Below the pieces are notes generated by a model. It saw only the letters and a program-made list of their open reading frames with translations. It was not told where the DNA came from and did not search any database. A stretch of 64,000 nt of DNA from Diploptera punctata (lineage: Eukaryota > Arthropoda > Insecta > Blattodea > Blaberidae): positions 500,001-564,000 of the forward strand of contig JASPKZ010004202.1 of the NCBI GenBank assembly GCA_030220185.1. The letters run 5' to 3'. Of this stretch, positions 21,160 through 32,089 are shown in pieces (position 1 is the stretch's first letter; each line of letters opens with the position of its first letter). The position numbers and the translations under genes are program-made.

Positions 21160-21344
21160 CGATAAAGCGTCACTGCTATAAAGTAAAAATGTTTCTCTTT
21201 AATTTGCGTATGTGTTTATAGTCAGCTACTAGATGGCAGTGAAGACCGAGTTCTCGCGACACATCTAGTTACTAAATGGGGAAGTATAATATAATACATA
21301 TAAAGAACAGAATGTTTTGAATTGGATTCGTTCTGGTGTGGTTT

Positions 21345-21421
21345 TTGTAGGAATTCACAACTGAGGTACAGACTCAGAGGTCCGGGTTCGAATCCCCGTC
21401 CAGGCATTTATTTTTCTTATC

Positions 21422-21425
<4 letters not shown>
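21345..21425 (+). mobile_element. SINE6 (tRNA-Lys-like) fragment
   Basis: GGTCCGGGTTCGAATCCCCG and CCAGGCATTTATTTTTC. Only the 3' half of the tRNA-like head remains, with the same AT-rich continuation as 16823. Confidence 0.5.
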
Positions 21426-21461
<36 letters not shown>

Positions 21462-21462
<1 letters not shown>

Positions 21463-21762
21463 GGGCACGCCGTAGCATCATAGTGGTTAAGGCACTGAGC
21501 TACAAGCCAGAGGGTCGAGGGTTCAAGTCCCTTTGGGGTCAGGATTTTTAAACTGACCCAAACCCTCTGGCGGCACTATGGCCCTGGGGTCGACTCAGCC
21601 TCTAACGGAAATGAGTACCAGACGCTTGTTCTGGGGGTAAAGGCAGGCCGTCACGCAGGGCTGGCAACCCGGCTGACATAAAGTGCTGATTGTCTAGAAA
21701 AGTGGGAGCCTTAACCTCCTACTACCCCAAAGGCCTCCGGGCCTGTTGTGGGATCACTTTTA
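21462..21762 (+). mobile_element. SINE4, full length
   Basis: Head GGCACGCCGTAGCATCATAG, TGGTTAAGGCACTGAGC and B box GGGTTCAAGTCCC. Body GGCGGCACTATGGCCCTGGG to CCTGTTGTGGGATCAC. Both ends sit in TA repeats (21433-21460, 21763-21775). Confidence 0.85.
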
Positions 21763-21931
21763 TATATATATATAAACGATTACGAGTTATAAATACAATA
21801 CAATTAATATTTATAATGTATTTTTATTTACTCTAAATTTAAAGAATTAAATATATAATATGTACAAGATATATAAAAAAAACTAGGAAAAGATTAATGA
21901 CATAGTATAAAATTAAATAAATAGAGAAAAA

Positions 21932-22247
21932 TTAATTATTAGACAACAGGTAACTGTATAAGCGTGACTTAAAAGTACCAAGTGTGCGGCAACCGCTGAT
22001 ATCTTGAGGAAGGAGATTCCAGGAGCGAGCAGAGGCTACTGTGAAGGAAGTAGAATAGGAGGAAGTGCTATGATGAGGGATTGTTAGCAGACTGCTATCT
22101 TGTGACCTAGTGTCAATATTGTGGTAAGAGGATAACTTCTCAAATCTGGACGCCAGGTAAGTAGGAATGTAGGGATTCAGAAGCGTGAAAAATAGTGAAA
22201 GAGAGTGCAATTTACGTCTGTCAGTAAGACGGAGCCAATAGATAGCA
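21932..22247 (-). pseudogene. LINE-D reverse transcriptase C-terminus
   Basis: NAIYWLRLTDRRKLHSLSLF, YHNIDTRSQDSSLLTIPHHS, SARSWNLLPQDISGCRTLGT and FKSRLYSYLLSNN. It aligns with 13270-13560. Its first residues in the open frame (to HGPL) come from the flanking SINE1. Confidence 0.8.
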
Positions 22248-22541
22248 TTGAGTGGTCCGTGGTCAGCGTTCCGCCTCATACTGACATCTAGGAAACCAAG
22301 TTAGTACTAGGACGGGAAAGTTCGATAAATTTTGCTTAGAGGCCTTTTCATTCAGGCTTAAGGATCTTTTACGAGGCTGAAAATCTTCAGACTCGGGACC
22401 CACGGCTTAAGAGTCCCTCCTGGAGGACTTGCGCATTGGATTTTTTCATCCTAAAAAAATCCATCGACCCCGGCCGGGTTTGAAACCGTGACCTCGGGAC
22501 CAGAGGCAAGGAGCATAACCACTAATCCACCGAGGCCCATG
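22248..22541 (-). mobile_element. SINE1, head part of the split copy
   Basis: TTGAGTGGTCCGTGGTCAGC onward, ending with the tRNA-like head (minus) near 22541. Pairs with 20917-21014. Confidence 0.85.
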
Positions 22542-22915
22542 CTAAAAAGCCTAAAGATTTAAAGTCGGACGGAAATAAACCAAGACAACAAAAGAAAATA
22601 AAAATAAATAAAATTATCTATAGCTACCTGCTTGTCGCCAGATAATACATTACTATTTACTTAGGTGTATACGTCAGTCCATGCTGTGAACTGTAACCAA
22701 TCAATTCTTTTTAGGAGAAACAAAATTCTGATAAATATAACTCAAATAAACAGGGAAGAAATAAATTGTACGAATAAAAGTTTTTCAATTCTTAAAAGGG
22801 TGAAAATATGACGAATATGACCAGTAAATTGCTATAATATGCTCTGTCACATATAAATGGCCAAATATGCAGAAATATGACTTCACAAAGTACTTCAAAT
22901 CAATTAGTTTTTTTG
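22542..22915. other. no gene recognised
   Basis: AT-rich. Nothing named. Confidence 0.5.
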
Positions 22916-23279
22916 TATTTTTGGACCAAAGAGAGATGAACATACAGGTGAATGGAGAAGACTGCTTAACAGTAAATTACATGGTCTTTATAGGAAACCA
23001 GATATAATAAGATGAGTTAAGTCTCGTAGACTGCGTTTGTCAGTACATGTGGCACGAATGGGGAATGAAAGATGTGCATGGAAGCTTCATGTAGGAAAAC
23101 CAGAGGAAAAACGCCCAGTTGATAGACCAAGAATGAGGTGGGAGAATAACATTAACTATGATTTGAGGGAAGTAGATTATACAGGGAATTATTGGAAAAC
23201 ATTAGCTCAGGATAGAGATGAATGGGGAGTTTATGGTCACGTGGCCATGAACCTACGGGTTCGATAGTGCAAGTGAGTT
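22916..23279 (+). mobile_element. LINE-A, short copy
   Basis: From TTTTTGGACCAAAGAGAGAT to CGGGTTCGATAGTGCAAGTG. The frame 23037-23267 is intact for HVARMGNERCAWKLHVGKPE to the terminal NLRVR. Confidence 0.85.
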
Positions 23280-23299
23280 AGACTTGGTAGAACTTCACT

Positions 23300-23409
23300 A
23301 ACTAAGTCACTGGTACTATCGAACCCGTAGGTTCATGGCCGCGCGGACATAAGCTCTCCATATATCCCTATCCTGAGCCAATGTTTTCCAATCATCCCCT
23401 GTACAATCT
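23300..23409 (-). mobile_element. LINE-A, 110-bp insertion with 18-bp TSD
   Basis: Only the last 110 bp of the element, flanked by ACTTGGTAGAACTTCACT at 23282-23299 and 23410-23427. Confidence 0.9.
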
Positions 23410-23710
23410 ACTTGGTAGAACTTCACTTGAAACAAAATTTAGAAATCGCTCTAGCGGTCCCAATTTTTAAAGTTTAACAAAGAAATCCAGTATAAATAGG
23501 CACTAAAATGAAAGGAGGTAGGTTCATGGCCGCGCTGACATAAGCTCTCCATATATACCTATCCTGAGCCAATGTTTTCCAATCATCCCCTGTACAATCT
23601 ACTTGGTAGAACTTCACTTGAAACAAAATTTAGAAATCGCTCTAGCGGTCCCAATTTTTAAAGTTTAACAAAGAAATCCAGTATAAATAGGCTACTAAAA
23701 TGAAAGGAGG
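23326..23710. repeat. 192-bp direct tandem duplication
   Basis: Units 23326-23517 and 23518-23710 both begin GTAGGTTCATGGCCGCGC and include the LINE-A piece plus GAAATCGCTCTAGCGGTCCC. They differ at a few bases (one has AATAGGCACTA, the other AATAGGCTACTA). Confidence 0.9.
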
Positions 23711-24149
23711 TAGGCACTGTAAAAAAAATTAGCGAAATCCTACCATAGAAGCAGGTATTTACCTGATATCCAGGTTCGTTGCAAGAAAGGAAAAGAACAT
23801 GGAGTTTTGAAATAATTGAAAACAATTTAATTGAAGCCAGGACTTTATTGGCAGGTTAAGGTAAAAGGATGTTTACTTGGGTTCAGTGTCGTATATCATT
23901 TCCAACTTTCACAAAAATCTTTCAGTTCCTGAACAATGCAAATGTCAAAATAAATGGTATATAGCTGTACTGTTTGTGGTAAAGATACCTTTCAGGGTTG
24001 TTTGGAATTTACGAGGGATGAGCTGTCTTAAGACCTCTCGGATACCTGCTAGGGGGGTCAGTAACCATCCACTTTACGGCTAATTTACCAAATCTCTCAA
24101 TCTATCTCAATGGATTTGAAACTACTATTTTTATGTCTATATACATATT
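23711..24149. other. no gene recognised
   Basis: No family match or supported frame. Confidence 0.45.
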
Positions 24150-24919
24150 TACTGGCACTATCGAACCCGTAGGTTCATGGCCGCGCGGACATAAGCTCTC
24201 CACACATCCCTATCCTGAGCTAATGATTTCCAATAATTCCCTGCATAATCTACTTCTCTCAAATCATAATTAATGTTATTCTCCCACCTCATTCTTGGTC
24301 TACCAACTGGGTGTTTTCCCTCTGGCTTTCCTAGAAGAAGATTCCATGCAAGTCTTTCACTCCCCATACGTGCAACATGTCCTGTCCATCGCAGTCTACG
24401 AGACTTAACTGTTCTTATTATATCTGGCTTTCTATAAAGAACATGTAGTTCATTGTTATGTAGTCTTCTCCATTCACCTGTCTGTTCATCTCTCTTTGGT
24501 CCAAAAATTTTTCCTAAGAACTTTATTCTCAAATACTCGTAATCTCCTTTCCTCCCTTAAAGTAAGAGTCCATGTTTCGCACCCATACAATATAACTGAG
24601 AGAATAATAGTTTTATATATTTTCAGTTTAACGTTTTTTGAAAGGAGTTGGGACATCAAGAGTCTCTGCAATGCATAATAGCACGCATTTCCAGAATTAA
24701 GCCTATGTTTAACTTCTTTGTCCATCTCATTCCTATTTGTGATTATTGTTCCTAGGTATTTGAATTCAGCCACTTTCTCAAAATTTCCCTCATTTGTCAT
24801 TAGCTGTCCATTTCCATTATATAATGTATTTCTATGTGTGACCGTATATTTAGTTTTATTGATATTTACTTCCAGTCCTAAATTCTTAGTGTTACTCAAT
24901 AGTGTGTGCGTGTTGTCCT
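24150..24919 (-). mobile_element. LINE-A, RT thumb to 3' end
   Basis: Two overlapping minus frames (24486-24899 and 24158-24532) join across one extra T in the AAAATTTTTCC run at about 24508. The first has LLSKNVKLKIYKTIIL and GCETWTLTLREERRLRVFEN. The second has RRLHNNELHVLYRKPD to the terminal NLRVR. Confidence 0.88.
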
Positions 24920-25484
24920 TAAAACATCAATATCCCTCCTAAACCATCAGGATTCAGACCTGATACCTGGGTCCACGAAGGCGCGCGCGCAGACGCCATG
25001 TTTTTTATAAGTTATGACGCCACATAAATGCAGTAAAAAATGTAATTTAAAATGAAGGAGGCAGATATTGAATATTAATTGATGAAAAACAGATGATCCA
25101 CAAACGCTCTGAGCGGTAATCCTATTGCAGAGCGGCGGCAGCAAAAAAATGACGCTATTATTCTGAACGACTGAACAAGATTTATTTTACATCCATTTTA
25201 ATTTCAGAATGAAACATAATTTAAAAAAATATATATATTATTTTTAATGAATTAATGATGCAGGTTTGTGCACAATGTTCCATGCAATTCCATTTAGTAT
25301 CTCCGGACGATATGCTGTGTTTTGTTTTTAAAAGCTCTCAATAGAGATGTTATATTTTGTTTTTACGAATTAATACAAATAAAACGCTATATTTACCAAG
25401 CAATATACAGTATATGAACTATATCTTACAAGAATTAATGACATTGAACATATCAAGAAATTTTGATATCCAAGATCAATTTTG
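24920..25484. other. no gene recognised
   Basis: A GCGCGCGC run at 24981 and AT-rich remainder. No support for the short frames. Confidence 0.45.
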
Positions 25485-25675
25485 TCCCGCTGAGTACGCG
25501 AGCGGTTAAGGCAAATTGCCTTGGCGCAGAAGTACGGGACTTGTGCTGGTTTGAGCCCACATGCTATTTCGACCAGTATGGGACCGGTGCCCACCCAGCA
25601 TCGTAAGGCATTTGGGTAGCTACAATAAGTAGCGACTCCAGGTTGATAAAGAGGCGCGCTATAGCTTACTTGGTT
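25485..25675 (+). mobile_element. SINE3
   Basis: CCGCTGAGTACGCGAGCGGT, GCGCAGAAGTACGGGACTTG, CGGTGCCCACCCAGCATCG, TTGGGTAGCTACAATAAGTA. Head and body contiguous. Confidence 0.8.
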
Positions 25676-25957
25676 ATTGCAAACAATAGCAGGATATCAA
25701 AGAACAGACAAAAAACATAACACAGAAATAAGACAACTAAAAGTAGAGTAATTAAACACAACAATAGAGAAATACAGAACAAACTGGAAAGAACACTTGG
25801 CAAGGATGACTGAGGATAGAATACCAAAAGCAGCATACAACTATTCACCACGAGGAAGAAGAAGTTTGGGAAGATCAAAGAAAAGATGGAAAGAACAGCA
25901 ATTTGGAGCCGGAACAGGCTAGTAAATAAGCCTAACCATGATGAAGAAGAAGCAAAC
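25676..25957 (+). mobile_element. LINE-B 3' end
   Basis: Codons TIEKYRTNWKEHLARMTEDR, IPKAAYNYSPRGRRSLGRSK and KRWKEQQFGAGTG, then GATGAAGAAGAAGC. Tryptophan and GR.K.RW block intact. 5'-truncated. Confidence 0.8.
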
Positions 25958-26165
25958 TGGAAGGTCGAAAGTTCGAGTCCCGGTGAGGTCCCATTTTTAA
26001 ACTGACCCCAGCCTTGGTGGCACCATGGTTCTGGGGTCGACTCGGACTCTAACGGGAATGAGTACCAGAAGCTTGTTCTGGGGGTAATACCGGCCGTCAC
26101 GCAGGAATAACAACCCAGCTGACATCAAGTGTTGACAGTCTACAGTGGGAGCCTTAACACTCAAA
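25958..26165 (+). mobile_element. SINE4, 5'-truncated
   Basis: AAAGTTCGAGTCCCGGTGAG (B box) onward, through GTTCTGGGGTCGACTCGG and CAGAAGCTTGTTCTGGGGGT. Confidence 0.8.
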
Positions 26166-26227
26166 TTGCAATGTAAATTACCTTTTAGCACACATAAATT
26201 CATTTTATGTTTTTATTAAATAGAAGG

Positions 26228-26632
26228 ATCGGCCGCGGTGGGCTAGTGGTTAATGCTTCTTGCCTCTGGTCCCGAGGGTCGCGGGTTCAAACCCGGCCGG
26301 AGTCGATGGATTTTTTTAGGATGGAAAAATCTAAGGAGCAATTCCACCGGGAGGGACTTTAAGCCGTGGGTCCCGAGTCTGAAGATTTTCAGGCTCGTAA
26401 AAGATCCTTAAGCCTGAATGAAAAGGCCTCTAAGCAAAATTTACCGAATTTTCCCGTCCTAGTACTACCTTGGTTTCCTAGATGTCAGTATGAGGCGGAA
26501 CGCTGACCACGGACCACTCTAAATGACATATGTACGAAAACAAGTGTAACTAAATTAGTATGGTTCAAATTCTACCCTGTAGGGAGAGAGCGCCTAAAAA
26601 TCTCTGTTAAGGGGAAACATGGGCTTACAAAA
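26228..26632 (+). mobile_element. SINE1, full length
   Basis: GGCCGCGGTGGGCTAGTGG, B box GGGTTCAAACCCG, and body to GGGGAAACATGGGCTTACAA. One of the cleanest copies. Confidence 0.88.
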
Positions 26633-26689
26633 CTCAGAAACTTACTTATCGTCCATCTGGACGCCAACGATAAACAGTGACGTTACACT

Positions 26690-26765
26690 TATTGGTGGTC
26701 TAGTGGTTGTGTTCCTTGCCTCTAGGCCTGAAGTTCTCGGGTTCAAAACCGATCGCGGCCGATGA
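26690..26765 (+). mobile_element. tRNA-like SINE head fragment
   Basis: TTGGTGGTCTAGTGGTTGTG, CCTTGCCTCT and CGGGTTCAAAACCG resemble the SINE1 head, without the SINE1 body. Confidence 0.45.
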
Positions 26766-26924
26766 AAATTTTATAATGGAGAAATCCAAGGTATTTCCGA
26801 CAGTTTTTGTTGAAATATGAAAGTAATGCGTCTTGTTTCGTGAAAATCTTATTATTTATTCTGGAACATAAATTGCGGAAATACTTTACAACTGGTGACA
26901 CGAAATTATTTATGTTCCAATCAT

Positions 26925-27425
26925 ACACCATGCGCATGCGCCAACAAACTCAAAGTTGTTTACACTATGAAATCACGGGATGCAGCCAACATATACACAA
27001 TATTTAACGAACCTAAAAGCCAATCTAACACAATTTAAGCATTCTAACCTGTGAAAAAATGCAACGCCCAAAAATAAATTTGTCTTCTTCTTCTTCTTCA
27101 TTTCCTGGTTTAGGCAAGAGTTGCCTGTTCCGTCTTCACTAATAGATCTAAGACCATCTCTTCCGAGGACGTCCGACATCTCTCCTTCCTCTTGGAAAAT
27201 AATGGAAGATTTTATTTGGTAATCTAAATAAATTAGTAAGTTATCAAATTCTGATGTAGGCCTATATGTGTACAGTCGATTAGTACATACTATGTTGGCT
27301 GCACTGGAACACGTCTTTTGTTTGTTCTATAGAATATTCGTTAACTTAATATGGCTGCCATGCCTTCATGCTACGTTATGTAGTTAAATAGGCTTATCAT
27401 AGAAAATGTATTGAAATAATCGTTA
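26925..27425 (-). mobile_element. foldback paralogue with a single 51-bp unit
   Basis: Inverted relative of 2470-3120. Shares TGTTGGCGCATGCGC, the TATTTTTGGGCGTTGCATT lead-in, one repeat unit (CACAGGTTAGAATGCTTAAA on the minus strand) and the GGCAGCCATATT block. The outer inverted repeats are missing. Confidence 0.7.
27078..27198 (-). mobile_element. LINE-B 3' end inserted in the foldback paralogue
   Basis: Minus: AAGAGGAAGGAGAGATGTCG, AACAGGCAACTCTTGCC and (GAA)n. AAAATAA lies at both edges, a candidate 7-bp TSD. The corresponding site at about 2610 is empty. Confidence 0.65.
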
Positions 27426-27427
27426 GG

Positions 27428-28420
27428 AAGAGTTCGATTCCAGATCGGGACAGACTCCTGGGTGAGGTTTTTTCGGGGTTTTTCCTCACCTGTAAGACAA
27501 ATGTGAGGTCCCCAAAAATCATCCGGCCATCATCATCATCCTTATCATTATCATCATCCTTCACTGTGTGGAAAGCAACGGGAAGCTTACTTACTTACTC
27601 ACTGGCACTACGAACCCGTAGGTTCATGGCGGCACGGACATCAGCTCTCCATACATCCCTATCCTGAGCTAATGCTTTCCAATCATTCCCTGTATAATCT
27701 GCTTCCGTCAAATCATAGTTAATGTTGTTCTCCCACCTCATTCTTGGTCTACCAACTGGGCGTTTTCCTTCTGGTTTTCCTACAAGAAGTTTCCATGCAC
27801 GTCTTTCATTCCCCATACGCGCAACATGTCCTGCCCATCGCAGTCTACGAGACTTAACTGTTCTTATTATATCTGGCTTCCTATAAAGACCATGTAGTTC
27901 ATTGTTAAGTAGTCTTCTCCATTCACCTGTCTGTTCATCTCTCTTTGGTCCAAAAATTTTCCTAAGAACTTTATTCTCAAATACTCGTAATCTTCTTTCC
28001 TCCCTTAAAGTAAGAGTCCATGTTCCGCACCCATATAATATAACTGGTAGAATAATAGTTTTATATATTTTCAGCTTAATCTTTTTGAAAGGAGTTGGGA
28101 CATCAAAAGTCTCTGCAATGCATAATAGCACGCATTTCCAAAATTGAGCCTATGTTTAATTTCTTTGTGCATCTCATTCCTATTTGTGATTATTGTTCCT
28201 AGGTATTTGAATTCAGCCACTTCCTCAAAATTTCCCTCATTTGTCATTAGCTGTCCATTTCCATTATATACTGAATTTCTACGTGTGACCATATATTTAG
28301 AAGCTACCACACCTATAATTCCCTAGTAAACCTGCAAAGCATAACATGAAAATGCTCGTATGATTGCATTCAAAGACCTGCCCTCGGGCAGAATTACTAT
28401 GGTTGGAAGGAATCGTTAGA
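27428..28420 (+). mobile_element. SINE2 split by LINE-A
   Basis: Left part 27428-27587 (GTTTTTTCGGGGTTTTTCCT …GCAACGGGAAGCT). Right part 28300-28420 (AAGCTACCACACCTATAATT …GGGCAGAATTACTATGG). Joining the parts with one GAAGCT gives the ordinary SINE2 seen at 37770-37885. Confidence 0.88.
27588..28300 (-). mobile_element. LINE-A inserted in SINE2
   Basis: Tail TTACTTACTTACTC at the left, 5' break in the RT at TATATTTAG at the right. GAAGCT repeated on both sides. The minus frame 27595-28131 stays open through KLKIYKTIILPVILYGCGTW to NLRVRSASE, 178 codons, one of the better C-terminal frames in the window. Confidence 0.9.
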
Positions 28421-28635
28421 AAAATGAAAAATGAATGTACATGGTGGGAAGTAATTTGAAAAACGAAAGCCTAAGAATAAGATTTCACAGAAGTTGAAAC
28501 AATTAAAAAAAGTCGCGTCACAGATTATGATGTTTAGCCTAAATTGCATCCCCTAGCGAGGAATTAAGATTTTAATTGAATTTACAGTGGGAGGTATTTA
28601 TATTAATAAATGAGTTGGAGAAAATGTTTTAACAT
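28421..28635. other. no gene recognised
   Basis: AT-rich. Nothing named. Confidence 0.4.
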
Positions 28636-29337
28636 CTCACCTCACAAAGTTGCATGTCTTCACTATACCGGTTTCAAAAGTATAGTATTACTTCCATCTT
28701 CAGTCAAATTCCAACTCTTGAAATGTTGTCGTTGACATCATCTTCTGAACTGCCATCTGGTGTAGATTTTATGAACTTGGAGATTAAATTTTTCTCGTCG
28801 GGGATATCGAAATTCATTGCTTTAAATTTATTCTTTTGAATGTATATCTTTTCCCAAATTGTTATTTTCAAAAGTCTCTCGAAATGTTTCAAAAGTTTGG
28901 TGTCTTTTCCGATTTTATGATTTTCTAGCAAACTATGAGCTGCAATTGCAGATTTTTCTACTTCACCATTTTTAATATTTCTAAAGTGTTCTTTTGTACG
29001 AACTTCTAAATTCCTTTGAGCTTTTCCTACATATACTTAAAATTGTCTTCACTTAAGGGGATGTTGGTTAATCTGTATACTAAACTGTTGAATATTGCAT
29101 GTTTATGATTAAAACCTGAAGATTTAATGTAATTATCTGTATGGGTATCTTTCCTCGAATTTAATATTTTGATGATGTTCATTCCTAATTATCTTTAAGT
29201 CCAAAAATGGGATTTGATTATCTTTCTCCAATTCAATGGTAAATTTAACAGATTCGTCTTGAAGGTTAACTAATTTTAATGCATCTTCTGTATATTTTGA
29301 ATTTATTATTGAGGAATTAAGACTCAATATGAACTTG
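28636..29337 (-). mobile_element. Penelope-like element: RT end, GIY-YIG region, terminal repeat
   Basis: Minus strand, 5' to 3': 29133-29327 codes for VKFTIELEKDNQIPFLDLK. A shifted frame follows with SGFNHKHAIFNSLVYRLT and NIPLSEDNF. Then come YVGKAQRNLEVRTKEHFRNI (a GIY-YIG-like motif with one residue of the signature lost) and AAHSLLENHKIGKDTK. It closes with a terminal-repeat-like CTGAAGATGGAAGTAATAC and GAAACCGGTATAG. This order is that of Penelope elements. Several stops; inactive. Confidence 0.8.
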
Positions 29338-29570
29338 ATTCATTGTTCCATAACCTACGCTTCGTTATTCTGATCTATTTATTAAAATTTGGGAGAAAAA
29401 GTGATGTCCGTAAAGAAAGGGCAATGGCCTGCCGCTAAGTTGCTCCACCTTTCCTGGATATCAGGGGATAAAAACAATGTCATGTCTCCACCTACAACTT
29501 TATTACAGCACCTTTTTTGTGAAACAGCTTGTAATGAGAGAAAGGTTGTTACACTCCAGCACTACCTCTA

Positions 29571-29945
29571 GTAACTAACTAACTAACTGGCCTCTATCGA
29601 ACCCGTAGGTTCATGGCCGCACGGACATAAGATCTCCATACATCCCTATCCTGAGCTAATGTTTTCCAACCATTCCTTGTATGATCTACTTCCCTCAAAT
29701 CATAGTTAATGTTATTCTCTCACCTCATTGGTCTACCAACTGGGTGTTTTCCCTCTGGTTTTCTACAAGAAGCTTCCATCCATGTCTTTCATTCCCCATT
29801 CGTGCCAGATGTCCTGCCCATCGCAGTCTACGAGACTTAACTGTTCTTATCATATCCGACTTCCTATAAAGACCATGTAGTTCACTGTTATGTAGTCTTC
29901 TCCATTCACATGTCTGTTCATCTCTCTTCGGTCCAAACATTTTCC
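29571..29945 (-). mobile_element. LINE-A, short copy
   Basis: TAACTAACTAACTGGC tail variant to TCTTCGGTCCAAACATTTTC. Minus frame 29725-29940 has RRLHNSELHGLYRKSDMIRT and RRLRWAGHLARMGNERHGWK, then a frameshift. Confidence 0.85.
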
Positions 29946-29954
29946 TTTTTATTA

Positions 29955-30206
29955 TATTGTAAGCCTATGTTTTCCCTTTACAGAGATTTAGGCGCTCTCA
30001 CCCTACAGGGAATAATTTGAACCATACTAATTTAGTTACACTTGTTTTCGTATGGATGTCATTTCGAGGGATCCGTGGTCAGCGTTCCGCCTCATACTGA
30101 CATCTAGGAAACCAAGGTAGTAACTAGGACGGAAATTCGGTAAAATTTGCTTAGAGGCCTTTTCATTCAGGCTTAAGGATTTTTACGAGCCTGAAAAATT
30201 TTCAGA
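29955..30206 (-). mobile_element. SINE1, head missing
   Basis: Distal half only. Breaks into the Z repeat at GAAAAATTTTCAGAAGATCA. Confidence 0.8.
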
Positions 30207-30207
30207 A

Positions 30208-30368
30208 GATCAGGATAAGTAGATTCCCGGGCAACACCGGGTAATCAGCACAGGGTATCTAAAAAATATAAATTTATAATTATTTCTCCTACTTATTCAA
30301 CTAAACATAAAAGCACATTAATTTTCATTTATTTAGGCATAGCAGCGCACACCGGATATTAGCTAGTA
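30208..30368 (-). repeat. Z repeat, compact copy
   Basis: Minus: CTAGCTAATATCCGGTGTGC …GATTACCCGGTGTTGCCCGGG AATCTACTTATCC. Lacks the insertions seen in the 16.4 kb and 18.5 kb copies, so it serves as their reference. Confidence 0.75.
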
Positions 30369-31195
30369 AGTAAATAAAATTAAATTAAGTTGATTGCTAA
30401 GGTTTTTCAAGAAGATTTAACTTGTCCATGCTATGGCATTTGTTTCAAGATACGGCTCTGCTCTCTGTACATAAGAACAAAGAGCAGGACTCCCTTCTGA
30501 AAGCTGCATCGCTTCAAAGTTCTGCTAATGACTTTATTCGCTAAATGCAGTCCAATATAAACTAATTAACCTACGATATTAGCAAATACGTTTTCGCAAA
30601 TGATTACCGGTGGTATCTCTGTAGCTTTTGCGATTACAGCAACGAGATGGAACGACTACTTCTAAAAGGAAAAGCCCTGAACTGATATACACAGTGCCCT
30701 GGGATAGCACATTCCTGGAATCCAATTCATCACGTACAAATTTGTTACAGTTCAAAACGTTCTTTGATAAAATAGAATAAATACGTCTCTTCGTAGCTTC
30801 CAATAGCTAAGGCAGCATGATTTGATTGCTGTCTCCGTTAAGTATATTAAACATAATATTATATGGTTAGCGTGTTGTAATCCCTCAACCTCAATTGCAG
30901 TTTTATTTGCATTTAAATTAGTAATTTATCCAATAAGATAATACTATGAAGTTGGGACTAGAAGTATAGTATTTTAATTATAGTATTTATGTATTTCTTC
31001 AAAGACCCCAAAGAGCAAGATGGCCATGAAACAATTATCAATAAAAACAAGAAAACAAAATCAGACATAAGTTTAAGAAATACAAACTACTATAGATGCA
31101 TGATATATATACACACATATAAATACAATATTTAAACACGACAATAATAATAATTAAATTAACAAAATTAACAAAAGAAAGCAATGAATATCAAT
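30369..31195. other. no gene recognised
   Basis: AT-rich. The 74-codon minus frame at 30579-30803 has no recognisable motif or splice context. Confidence 0.45.
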
Positions 31196-31671
31196 CAAAC
31201 TAAATATATGGTCACACATAGAAATAGGCCTACATTGTTTAATGGAAATTGACAGTTAAAGACAAATGAGGGAAATTTTGAAAAAAAGTCTGAATTCAAA
31301 TATCTAGGAACAATATTCACAAAAGAATGAGATGTACAAAAAATTGAACGTAGGTACATTATGGAAATTGGTGCTATTATATATTAAGCCTATAGGGATT
31401 CTTGTCGTCTCAACTCCTTTCAAAAAACGTTAAACTGAAAATATATAAAACTGTTATTCTCCCAGTTATAATATGGATGCGAAACATCGATTTTTACTTT
31501 AAGAAGGAGAAAATATTACGAGTATTTGAGAATAAAGTTCTTTAGGAAAGTTTTAGGATCAAAGAGAGATAAAGAGACAGGTGAACGGAGAAGACTACAT
31601 AACAGTGAGACACATGATATTTATGGGAAACCAGATATAATAAGAACAATTAAGTCTCGTATACTGCGATA
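31196..31671 (+). mobile_element. LINE-A, divergent subfamily copy 1
   Basis: KYMVT region to TCTCGTATACTGCGATAAG. Shares private changes with 32090-32985 (ATATATTAAGCCTA in place of ATGCATTGCAG, AAAGTTCTTTAGGAAA). TAGGCCTA at 31225-31232 is an insertion relative to other copies. Confidence 0.8.
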
Positions 31672-31674
31672 AGA

Positions 31675-32083
31675 ATCTGCCGCGGTGGACTAGTTGTTAT
31701 GCTCCTTGCCTCTGGTCCCGAGGGTCGCGGGTTCAAACCCGGCCGGAGTCGATGGATTTTTTAGGACGGAAAAATCCAAGGAGCAAGTCCTCCGGAGGGA
31801 CTTTAAGCCTTGGGTCCCATATCTGAAGATTTTCAGGCTCGAAAAAGATCCTTAAGCCTGAATGAAAAGACATCTAAGCAAAATTTACCGAATTTTCCCG
31901 TCCTAGTAGCCTACTACCTTGGTTTCCTAGATGTCAGCATGAGGCGGAACGCTGACCACGGACCACTCAAATGACATCTATACGAAAACATGTGTAACGA
32001 AATTAGTAGTCTATGGTTCAAATTCTTCCCTGTAGGGGAAGAGCGCCTAAATCTCTGTTAAGGGAAACATGGGCTTACAAGAT
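31675..32083 (+). mobile_element. SINE1 between two LINE-A copies
   Basis: Full head and body. Carries a GCCTA insertion at 31907-31913 (AGTAGCCTACTACC against AGTACTACC) and GTCTA at about 32012. Confidence 0.85.
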
Positions 32084-32089
32084 ACAAAA

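Larger units (their letters stand above)
21015..22247 (-). mobile_element. LINE-D inserted in SINE1, itself interrupted
   Basis: 3' end ATAATAATAGCTTTATTTTA at the left, coding end at the right. The two halves (21015-21160 and about 21763-22247) match the uninterrupted copy at 57722-57945 across a (TA)n tract, which received about 600 bp of other repeats. Confidence 0.85.

Noticed and set aside
7790..28540. repeat pair 7790-7910 / 28420-28540
   Set aside because: Similarity is mostly shared AT-richness with short matching words.
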